A DNA stretch of 6,458 nt from Thermoleophilia bacterium (GTDB lineage: Bacteria > Actinomycetota > Thermoleophilia > Gaiellales > Gaiellaceae). The stretch lies in NCBI GenBank assembly GCA_014534155.1, contig JACVSB010000103.1:1-6458 (forward strand), written 5' to 3'. Below, one piece after another: positions 1 to 6,027 of this stretch (within the stretch, counting starts at the first letter, position 1; each line of letters opens with the position of its first letter). Both the position numbers and the translations under genes were made by a program. Below the pieces are notes generated by a model. The model saw only the letters and a program-made list of their open reading frames with translations, was not told where the DNA came from and made no database searches.

Positions 1-2
1 CC

Positions 3-689
3 TGGATCCTCGGCAGCGGCGAGCTCGCGCTCGCCCGCATCCTTCCGGGGCCGCGGACGGCTGGCGCCGTGGCGGCGATGCTCGCGACGAGCGTCGCGCT
101 GCCCGCGGCCGCAACGGCGTGGTGGCTCCTGGGCCTCGTTCGCTGGCGCGGCGTGCGCCCTCTGACGCAGCGGCCCGCCGCGGTGCTGCTCGACCGCGAC
201 GGCACCCTCGTGGTGGACGTCCCCTACAACGGCGACCCGGACCGCGTCGTCCCGATGCCCGGCGCGCGCGAGGCGCTCGACCGCCTTCGGGCGCTCGGGA
301 TCCCCACCGCGGTCGTCTCGAACCAGAGCGGCATCGGGCGCGGTCTTCTCTCTCGCGAGCAGGTGGACGCGGTCAACCGGCGCGTCGAGGAGCTCCTCGG
401 GCCGCTCGGCCCGTGGGCGGTGTGCGAGCACGCGCCCGACGACCGCTGCTCATGCCGCAAGCCGCAAGCAGGCCTCGTCCTGCAGGCCGCCCGGGCGCTC
501 GGCGTCGATCCCGGCCGCTGCGTGGTCGTCGGGGACATCGGCGCCGACGTGGAGGCGGCACGCGCGGCGGGCGCGGCCGCTGTGCTCGTCCCCACCGACC
601 GCACGCGGCCGGAGGAGGTGGCAGACGCGCCGGCCGTCGCGCCGGACCTCGCCGCGGCGGTCGACCTCCTCCTTGGGGGCCGTCGCTGA
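3..689 (+). CDS. GmhB-like HAD-IIIA phosphatase domain, C-terminal part of a larger protein cut by the left edge
   Basis: The predicted role is removal of the C7 phosphate from D-glycero-D-manno-heptose 1,7-bisphosphate in the cytoplasm, on the way to nucleotide-activated heptose. The frame is open to the left edge. Numbering from the internal GTG at 69, residues 39-48 carry HAD motif I (LLDRDGTL, nucleophile D42 and acid/base D44), S84 in SNQSGIGRG is motif II, K131 in CRKP is motif III, and VVGDIGAD (D156, D160) is motif IV. C119, H121, C127 and C129 match the zinc site of GmhB/HisB-N phosphatases. The His-to-Cys loop is short, as in HisB-N, so histidinol-phosphatase-like specificity is not excluded; the neighbouring GmhA and GT9 genes favour heptose. 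About 36 residues precede the HAD core, including a hydrophobic run (about 7-25), and the frame continues upstream without a stop. A start at 69 is possible, but I favour a fusion whose N-terminus, perhaps a GT2 glycosyltransferase, lies outside. The stop overlaps the next start (TGATG). Confidence 0.85.
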   Translation, partial: WILGSGELALARILPGPRTAGAVAAMLATSVALPAAATAWWLLGLVRWRGVRPLTQRPAAVLLDRDGTLVVDVPYNGDPDRVVPMPGAREALDRLRALGIPTAVVSNQSGIGRGLLSREQVDAVNRRVEELLGPLGPWAVCEHAPDDRCSCRKPQAGLVLQAARALGVDPGRCVVVGDIGADVEAARAAGAAAVLVPTDRTRPEEVADAPAVAPDLAAAVDLLLGGRR

Positions 690-1732
690 TGCACGTCCTC
701 GCGGCACGGCTCGACAGCGCGGGCGACGTCCTCCTCACCGGCCCGGCGATCCGCGCCGTCGCCGCGGGGGCCGATCGCGTCACGCTCCTCTGCGGGAGGC
801 GCGGGCGCGTCGCCGCCGCGCTCCTGCCGGGCGTCGACGAGATCGTCGAGCACACGGCGCCGTGGATCGATCCCGAGCCGGAGCCCCTCGACCGGCAGGC
901 GACACTCGCCCTCGTCGACGAGCTCGGGCGCCGCAGCTTCGACCAGGCGATTATCTTCACGTCGTTCCACCAGAGCGCCCTGCCCCTGGCCCTCCTGCTT
1001 CGACTCGCCGGCGTCCCGACGATCGCGGCGATCTGCGATGACTACCCGGGCTCCCTGCTGGACGCCCGCCACCGCGTCCACGACGAGATCCACGAGGTCG
1101 AGCGGGCGCTCTCGCTCGCCGGGGCTCTCGGATACCGCCTGCCCACCGGCGACCACGGCCGGCTGGCCGTGGCGCGGCCGGGCGGGCCTGCCCCCGTCCC
1201 GAGCCCGTACGTCGTCGTGCACCCCGGCGCGTCCGTCCCCGCACGCGCCTGGGCACGCGAGAACCACGCCGCCCTCGTTGACGCCCTCGCGGCGGACGGG
1301 CGCACGGTCGTCGTCACCGGGACGCCGGAGGAAGCGGCGTTGACGGCCTTCGTCGCCCGTCCTCCGCGGCCGAACGTGCTCGACCTGGGCGGCCGGACCC
1401 CCTTCGCCGAGCTCGCGGACGTCCTCGCCGGGGCCGACGCCCTCGTGGCGGGAAACACCGGCCCCGCCCACCTGGCGGCCGCCGTGGGAACGCCGGTCGT
1501 CTCGCTCTTCGCGCCCACGGTGCCGGCCGAGCGCTGGCGGCCCTGGGGCGTTCCCGTCGTCCTCCTCGGCGACCAGGAGGCGGCCTGCGCCGGCACCAGG
1601 GCGACCGTCTGCCCGGTCCCGGGACACCCGTGCCTGAACCGCGTCACGCCGGCGGACGTCGTCGCGGCGCTCCGGTCCCTGGACGAGCAGGCGTCTGCGT
1701 GGGACGATCGCGCCTTGGCGGTGCGCACGTGA
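689..1732 (+). CDS. GT9 (heptosyltransferase family) glycosyltransferase
   Basis: This 347-residue protein has the usual length and two-domain GT-B layout of family GT9, the ADP-heptose:LPS heptosyltransferases of the WaaC/WaaF type. It probably transfers an activated heptose or related sugar to a glycan or glycolipid at the inner face of the membrane. The N-terminus reads RLDSAGDVLLTGPAIRA (7-23), the family motif with the catalytic-type Asp at D13. The C-terminal domain has VVVHPGAS (175-182) and the donor-binding motif NTGPAHLAAAVGTP (256-269), followed by SLFAP and RWRPWG. Three cysteines near the C-terminus (C300, C308, C315) lie where many GT9 proteins have a Cys-rich tail. The ATG at 689 is chosen because it overlaps the upstream TGA by one base and the conserved motif starts right after it; the frame stays open upstream to 119, but that translation is an Arg/Pro-rich shadow of the HAD gene. 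The stop overlaps the next gene as GTGA. Donor and acceptor cannot be read from sequence. Confidence 0.9.
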   Translation: MHVLAARLDSAGDVLLTGPAIRAVAAGADRVTLLCGRRGRVAAALLPGVDEIVEHTAPWIDPEPEPLDRQATLALVDELGRRSFDQAIIFTSFHQSALPLALLLRLAGVPTIAAICDDYPGSLLDARHRVHDEIHEVERALSLAGALGYRLPTGDHGRLAVARPGGPAPVPSPYVVVHPGASVPARAWARENHAALVDALAADGRTVVVTGTPEEAALTAFVARPPRPNVLDLGGRTPFAELADVLAGADALVAGNTGPAHLAAAVGTPVVSLFAPTVPAERWRPWGVPVVLLGDQEAACAGTRATVCPVPGHPCLNRVTPADVVAALRSLDEQASAWDDRALAVRT

Positions 1733-3594
1733 GAGTCGCGATGGTCTCCGAGCACGCGAGCCCGCTCGCCGTCCTCGGCGGCGTGGACGCCGGCGGCCAG
1801 AACGTCCACGTGGCCTCGCTCTCGCAGGAGCTCGCGTGCCGCGGGTGCGAGGTGACGGTGTTCACGCGGCGAGACGACGGTGCGCTCCCCGACCGCGTCG
1901 AGTTCGCCCCGGGCGTAACCGTCGAGCATGTGCCGGCAGGGCCGGCCCGCGCAATCCGCAAGGACGCCCTGGTCCCGTACATGGGAGCGTTCGCCCGCTT
2001 CCTGCGCGAGACGTGGGCGGAGTCGCCCCCAGACCTCGTGCACGCACACTTCTGGATGTCCGGTCGCGCCACACTGGAGGCGGCCCGTCCGTACCGGATC
2101 CCGGTCGTGCAGACCTTCCATGCCCTGGGGATCGTCAAGCGCAGGCACCAGGGCCAGTTCGACACGAGCCCGCCCGGTCGGCACGCGAGCGAGGAGGCGA
2201 TCGCCCGGCGCGTCGACCAGATCATCGCCACGTCCTCCGACGAGGTCTTCGAGCTCCTGCGGATGGGCGCAGACCTCCGTCGAGTCCGGATCGTCCCTTG
2301 CGGCGTCGACCTCGCGCTCTTCCACACGGACGGTCCGGCGGAGCCGCGCCGCGAGGGCCTCCACCGCCTCGTCGTGGTCAGCCGGCTCGTCCAGCGCAAG
2401 GGCGTCGGCAACGTGATCTCGGCCCTCGTCGCCCTCCCGAGCGCGGAGCTCGTCGTCGCGGGCGGCGGCGAGAAGGCGGACCTGGGCCGCGACCCCGAGG
2501 CCCGTCGCCTGGCCGCGCTCGCGGACGAGCTCGGCGTCCGGGAGCGCGTCGACTTCCGTGGACGCGTCGAGCGCGCCGACCTTCCGGCGCTCCTGCGCTC
2601 GGCGGACGCGGTCGTCTGCGTCCCATGGTACGAGCCGTTCGGGATCGTCCCGCTGGAGGCGATGGCGTGCGGCGTCCCCGTCGTCGCCTCGGCCGTCGGC
2701 GGCCTCCTCGACACCGTCGTCGACGCCGTCACCGGTCTCCACGTTCCCCCGAGGAGCCCGGACCGTCTGGCGGAGGCGCTCCGCGGCCTCCTCGCCGACC
2801 CGGAGCTGCGAGCGAGGCTCGGGCGAGCGGGCGCGGAGCGCGCGCGCTCCCGCTACAGCTGGGGCGACGTGGCGGAGGAGACGCTCGAGGTGTACCGGCG
2901 GCTCCGCGCCAGCCGGCGCGTGGCGCGCGTCGGGGTGGGCGGCGGCGAGGCCGAGGTCGCCGACACGGGCGAGCGTGCGCCGACCGGGCGCGACCACGTG
3001 CTGACCACCGTGCGCGCGCTCGGCGGGCTCATCCCGGAGATCGACCGGATCGACGGGTGGGGCCGGCGCCTCGCGCGCGTCCTCGTCGGCGGGGGACGGC
3101 TGCTGGCCGCGGGAAACGGGGGCAGCGCCGCGCAGGCTCAGCACCTGACGGGCGAGCTCGTCGGACGCTACTGCGACGAGCGCCTGCCGCTCTCCGCGCT
3201 CGCCCTCCACGCCGACACGTCGTCACTGACGGCGATCGCCAACGACTACGGGGGCGGTGAGTCGTTCGCGCGCCAGGTGCGCGCGCACGGACGGCCGGGA
3301 GACGTCCTTCTCGTCCTGACCACGTCGGGGCGAAGCCCGAACATCGTGGCCGCGGTCGAGGCCGCGCTCGCCGGTGGTCTCACCGTCTGGGCGCTGACGG
3401 GGCCCACGCCGAACCCGGCCGCCGAGCTCAGCCACGACGCCGTCGCGATCGACGCGCCGACGACCGCGAGCGTGCAGGAGATCCACATGGTCGCGGTCCA
3501 CCTCCTCTGCGCGGCCGTCGATCGCGAGGTCCGCGTGTCCTCCGTCTCGCTCACCGACGGGCTGGACGAGGTTCTCCGCCATGGCCTCCGCTAA
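1729..3594 (+). CDS. Bifunctional GT4 glycosyltransferase - GmhA sedoheptulose-7-phosphate isomerase fusion
   Basis: A 621-residue protein with two enzymes in one uninterrupted frame. Residues 1 to about 395 form a GT-B glycosyltransferase of family GT4: GGVDAGGQNVHV (17-28) near the N-terminus, HAHFWMSG (105-112), IVPCGVDL (188-195), the donor-phosphate residues R219 and K224 in VSRLVQRKG, and the E-x7-E motif EPFGIVPLE (E302, E310). A Gly/Glu-rich linker (about 400-420) leads to a SIS domain (about 424-605) matching GmhA, which converts sedoheptulose 7-phosphate to D-glycero-D-manno-heptose 7-phosphate. It has GNGGSAAQAQH (462-472), TTSGRSPN (531-538) and QEIHMVAVH (583-591). H472, E476, Q583 and H591 align with the E. 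coli GmhA zinc/active-site residues H61, E65, Q172 and H180, so the isomerase should be active. GTG 1729 is chosen because MRVAMVSEH is the usual GT4 start and forms a GTGA overlap with the GT9 stop; an upstream start at 1630 would add 33 residues overlapping GT9. The sugar transferred and the acceptor are unknown. Confidence 0.9.
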   Translation: MRVAMVSEHASPLAVLGGVDAGGQNVHVASLSQELACRGCEVTVFTRRDDGALPDRVEFAPGVTVEHVPAGPARAIRKDALVPYMGAFARFLRETWAESPPDLVHAHFWMSGRATLEAARPYRIPVVQTFHALGIVKRRHQGQFDTSPPGRHASEEAIARRVDQIIATSSDEVFELLRMGADLRRVRIVPCGVDLALFHTDGPAEPRREGLHRLVVVSRLVQRKGVGNVISALVALPSAELVVAGGGEKADLGRDPEARRLAALADELGVRERVDFRGRVERADLPALLRSADAVVCVPWYEPFGIVPLEAMACGVPVVASAVGGLLDTVVDAVTGLHVPPRSPDRLAEALRGLLADPELRARLGRAGAERARSRYSWGDVAEETLEVYRRLRASRRVARVGVGGGEAEVADTGERAPTGRDHVLTTVRALGGLIPEIDRIDGWGRRLARVLVGGGRLLAAGNGGSAAQAQHLTGELVGRYCDERLPLSALALHADTSSLTAIANDYGGGESFARQVRAHGRPGDVLLVLTTSGRSPNIVAAVEAALAGGLTVWALTGPTPNPAAELSHDAVAIDAPTTASVQEIHMVAVHLLCAAVDREVRVSSVSLTDGLDEVLRHGLR

Positions 3595-4276
3595 CGGCCT
3601 CGGTGTCGTCGCGGTCACCGGCGGCGCTTCGGGCCTCGGTGCCGCCGTCGCTCGCGCCGTGCGGGCGAACGGCGGCTCGCCGGTCGTTCTCGACCGCCGC
3701 GAGCCCCCGTTCGACGTCGAGACCGAGGCGGTCGACCTCGGCGATACGCAGGCGGCCGAGGACGCGGTGCGCCGCGTTGCCGACCGGCACGGTCGGCTGG
3801 ACGCCGTCGTGGCCGCCGCGGGGACGGACAGCTGCGGCAAGCTCGAGGACGTCCCGCGCGAGGACTGGGAGCGGGTCGTCACCGTGAACCTGCTCGGCAC
3901 CGCCGCCGTCGTGCGTGCCGCCCTCCCCTACCTCGAGGCGAGCGACGGCAAGGTCGTGACCGTCGCCTCGACGCTCGGCCTGCGCGCGCTCCCGGACGCG
4001 ACGGCCTACTGCGCGAGCAAGTTCGGGATCGTCGGCTTCACCCGCGCGCTCTCCGCCGAGACCGCCGGCCGGATCGGTGTGACCCTCCTCGTGCCCGGCG
4101 GGATGCAGACCGGCTTCTTCGACGGCCGACCCGAGAGGTACAAGCCTGCGCCCGACGCAAAGCTGAACCGCCCCGAGGACGTGGCCGAGGCGGTCCTCTT
4201 CGCGCTCCGCCAGCCGCTCGGGTGCGAGGTGCGCGAGCTCCTCGTCGCGCCGTCGACCGAGACGTCGTGGCCGTAG
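3581..4276 (+). CDS. Classical short-chain dehydrogenase/reductase (SDR)
   Basis: A 231-residue NAD(P)-dependent oxidoreductase with a full classical SDR motif set: nucleotide-binding TGGASGLG (13-20), acidic D38 at the end of the second strand (suggesting NAD(H) rather than NADP(H)), D52 in the adenine-contacting position, AAAGT (78-82) in place of the usual NAG, and the catalytic tetrad N103, S130, Y143 and K147 (YCASK). It is slightly short for the family (usually about 250), with a compact C-terminus ending PSTETSWP. It is a classical, not an extended, SDR, so it is not an HldD-type heptose epimerase. The ATG at 3581 lies 14 nt inside the end of the GT4-GmhA gene, with a weak GACGAGG Shine-Dalgarno-like run at 3565-3571. 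Its placement between the fusion gene and the radical SAM gene suggests oxidation or reduction of a sugar or glycan precursor. The substrate is not predictable; many SDRs of this type are annotated as 3-oxoacyl-ACP reductases by default. Confidence 0.9.
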   Translation: MASANGLGVVAVTGGASGLGAAVARAVRANGGSPVVLDRREPPFDVETEAVDLGDTQAAEDAVRRVADRHGRLDAVVAAAGTDSCGKLEDVPREDWERVVTVNLLGTAAVVRAALPYLEASDGKVVTVASTLGLRALPDATAYCASKFGIVGFTRALSAETAGRIGVTLLVPGGMQTGFFDGRPERYKPAPDAKLNRPEDVAEAVLFALRQPLGCEVRELLVAPSTETSWP

Positions 4277-5274
4277 CGTCCGCGCCGCCGCTTCCCCGCC
4301 GGCTCCAGGTCGAGGTCACCGGGTCGTGCAACCTGCGCTGCCGCATGTGCCTCGTGAGCTACCGCCCCGCGCTCGGCAAGACGACTGGCTCCATGGATCT
4401 CGACTCCTTCCGGCGGCTCGTCGATCAGCTTCCGGACCTGGAGCAGGTGACGATGCAGGGCCTCGGCGAGCCGCTGCTCGCCCCGGACTTCTTCCCGATG
4501 CTCGAGCACCTCGCGGCGCGCGGGATCCGCATGGGGTTCAACACGAACGCGACGCTGCTCACGCGGGAGCGGGCCGAGCGCATCGTCGAGCTCGGCGTCG
4601 ACTGGCTCCACGTCTCGCTGGACGGGGCGACCGCCGCCACGTACGAGGACGTGCGCCGCCGCTCCAGCTTCGACCTCGTGCGGGGAAACGTCGTCGGGCT
4701 GGTGGAGGCGATGCGGGAGCGCGGGGCCGCGAAGCCGACGCTCGAGCTCGTCTTCGTCGCCATGCAGCGAAACGTGGACGAGCTGCCCGCCCTCGTCCGC
4801 CTGGCGGCCGAGCTCTCGGTGGAGACGGTCTGGGTGCAGAACCTCTCCCATTCGTTCTCCGACACCGACCCGGCCGGCGACTACCGGGAGATCCGCGAGT
4901 ACGCCCGCCGGGAAGCCCTCTGGGCGGAGGCGAACCCGAACGCTGCTCGCGCGTTCGAGGAAGCGCAGGCGCTCGCGGCCGTCATGGGCGTCACGGTGCG
5001 GCTTCCGCACCTCGAAGAGCCACCTCGCCGCCGTGGGAGCGGCGAGCCAGGGTGCGGCTGGCCGTTCGAGTCCGCCTACGTGACGCACGACGGCAAGGTG
5101 CAGCCGTGCTGTGCGGTCATGGGCGCGGACCGCGCCGTGCTGGGCGACGTGCGCGCGGCACGCTTCGGCGAGATCTGGTCGAACGAGGCGTACCGCGACT
5201 TCCGCTCGCGCCTCCTCACGGACGAGCCTCCCGACGTCTGCTCCGGCTGCTCGCTCTACCGGCACGTCTTCTAG
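4267..5274 (+). CDS. Radical SAM protein with reduced SPASM-like C-terminal domain
   Basis: A 335-residue radical SAM enzyme. C21, C25 and C28 (TGSCNLRCRMC) form the CxxxCxxC motif that holds the SAM-binding [4Fe-4S] cluster, followed by the usual MQGLGEPLL strand motif (GEP) and NTNATLL. The C-terminus resembles a SPASM domain: C263-x12-G-x4-C281 (PCC, so C282 too), the GDVRAARFGEIWSNEAYRDF region typical of SPASM proteins, then C325-x2-C328 close to the end. The later cysteines of the canonical seven-Cys SPASM pattern are absent, so probably only one auxiliary cluster is bound. GTG 4267 is chosen because it overlaps the SDR stop by 10 nt and leaves a short leader before the conserved QVEVTGSCN; an upstream start at 4222 is possible. 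No precursor-peptide gene is visible nearby, so a RiPP role is not supported. The setting suggests radical modification (epimerisation, dehydrogenation or rearrangement) of a sugar or glycan intermediate, which is inference. Confidence 0.88.
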   Translation: MAVASAPPLPRRLQVEVTGSCNLRCRMCLVSYRPALGKTTGSMDLDSFRRLVDQLPDLEQVTMQGLGEPLLAPDFFPMLEHLAARGIRMGFNTNATLLTRERAERIVELGVDWLHVSLDGATAATYEDVRRRSSFDLVRGNVVGLVEAMRERGAAKPTLELVFVAMQRNVDELPALVRLAAELSVETVWVQNLSHSFSDTDPAGDYREIREYARREALWAEANPNAARAFEEAQALAAVMGVTVRLPHLEEPPRRRGSGEPGCGWPFESAYVTHDGKVQPCCAVMGADRAVLGDVRAARFGEIWSNEAYRDFRSRLLTDEPPDVCSGCSLYRHVF

Positions 5275-5283
5275 GGCCTCCTA
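5272..5283. other. Convergent gene junction with a small inverted repeat formed by both stop codons
   Basis: The radical SAM gene stops with TAG at 5272-5274 and the oppositely oriented permease gene stops with TAG read from 5283-5281, leaving six bases between them. The stretch TAGG-GCCT-CCTA is a 4-bp inverted repeat around a 4-nt loop that includes both stops. It is too short, and lacks a T-run, to be called an intrinsic terminator. I see no better terminator within about 60 bases on either side, so transcripts of the two operons probably overlap at their 3' ends. Confidence 0.4.
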
Positions 5284-6027
5284 TCCGCCGCGCGGCTCCC
5301 ACCGGAACGCACGGACCGCGACGACGACCCCCGCGACTCCCCAGAGCGCGAGCACGGCAGCGTCGCCCGCGTCCAGCGCCGTGCCCGCCACGAAGGTGTC
5401 CCGGATCAGGCGCAGGAGGTACGTGAGCGGCGAGACGCTCGCGAGCGCTTCCAGGAAGCGCGGGAGCGCGTCGACGGAGTAGAAGACGCCCGAGACGAAT
5501 GCGAGCGGCAGGTAGATGGCGTTCACGACGGCGGACGAGCCCTCGGCGCTTCGAACCGCGCTCGTGATCGCGATCCCGAGGGCAGCGAACGCGGCGGCGC
5601 CGAAGAGCGACACGAGCGCGAGGAGTGCGGGCGAGCGCGGCCACGACGCGGCGAGCAGGAAGCGTCCGACGAGAACCTGCGCGCAGGCCTCGAGCGCGAT
5701 CACGACCAGGGTGGAGACGATCACGGCGCCGAGGTAGACGCCAGTCGGCAGCGGCGTGCCGCGCACCCGCTTGAGCACGCCGGACTCGCGCCGGAGGACG
5801 AGCGTGATCGCGAGCCCGGCGAAGGCGGTCGCCACGATCCCGTATCCGAGGAGCCCGGCGACGAGGTACGTGGACGCCTTGATCCCCTCGATCTCGTCGT
5901 CGCCGTAGACCGAGCCCAAGAGGACGAGGAAGAGGATCGGGAGGAGGAACGTGAAGAAGGCGGACTCGCGGCTTCGCCAGAAGAGGCGCTGCTGCACCGC
6001 AACCTCGCGCGCGAAAAGCCGCGTCAC
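5281..6027 (-). CDS. ABC-2 type transporter permease
   Basis: A 248-residue integral membrane protein, the membrane half of an ABC exporter of the DrrB/ABC-2 class. About six hydrophobic segments can be seen, at roughly residues 23-41, 54-77, 97-122, 132-156, 167-184 and 221-240. Family landmarks are the cytoplasmic loop RRESGVLKRVRGTPLP (79-94), which normally couples to the ATPase, and the LAFVSGVFYSVDALP segment (175-189) before SPLTYLL, the ABC-2 signature area. The GTG start at 6027 overlaps the ATPase TGA as GTGA, and the translation MTRLFAREVAVQQ is a normal start for the family. The frame is open upstream to 6363, but there it reads as an Arg/Pro-rich shadow of the ATPase gene. The substrate could be a drug, lipid or glycolipid. 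It lacks the Wzm/Wzt context that would point firmly to polysaccharide export. Confidence 0.9.
   Translation of the reverse strand: MTRLFAREVAVQQRLFWRSRESAFFTFLLPILFLVLLGSVYGDDEIEGIKASTYLVAGLLGYGIVATAFAGLAITLVLRRESGVLKRVRGTPLPTGVYLGAVIVSTLVVIALEACAQVLVGRFLLAASWPRSPALLALVSLFGAAAFAALGIAITSAVRSAEGSSAVVNAIYLPLAFVSGVFYSVDALPRFLEALASVSPLTYLLRLIRDTFVAGTALDAGDAAVLALWGVAGVVVAVRAFRWEPRGG

Noticed and set aside
119..688. Upstream extension of the GT9 frame
   Set aside because: The conserved GT9 N-terminus begins at the ATG at 689, and the upstream translation is a shadow of the HAD domain in another phase.
224..1627. Open minus-strand frame of about 467 codons opposite the phosphatase and GT9 genes
   Set aside because: Arg/Gly-rich composition with no motif. 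The opposite strand encodes well-supported proteins over the whole stretch.
1042..3210. Long open frame on the minus strand (about 722 codons) opposite the GT9 and GT4-GmhA genes
   Set aside because: It is low-complexity, rich in Arg, Ala, Asp and Glu with no recognisable domain, and lies opposite genes with clear catalytic motifs. Long antisense frames are expected at this GC content.
1836..3260. Open plus-strand frame of about 474 codons in another phase within the GT4-GmhA gene
   Set aside because: Almost entirely Arg, Pro, Gly and Ala: the usual out-of-phase reading of GC-rich coding DNA.
3581..4276. SDR as an HldD-type ADP-heptose 6-epimerase
   Set aside because: It is a 231-residue classical SDR with a TGGASGLG motif; HldD is an extended SDR of about 310 residues with a GxxGxxG motif.
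4006..5265. Open minus-strand frame of about 419 codons opposite the SDR and radical SAM genes
   Set aside because: No motif and biased composition. The plus strand carries intact SDR and radical SAM active sites across the same bases.
4267..5274. Radical SAM gene as part of a RiPP (modified peptide) cluster
   Set aside because: No short Cys/Ser/Thr-rich precursor ORF or peptide-recognition domain is visible, and neighbouring genes are for sugar metabolism.
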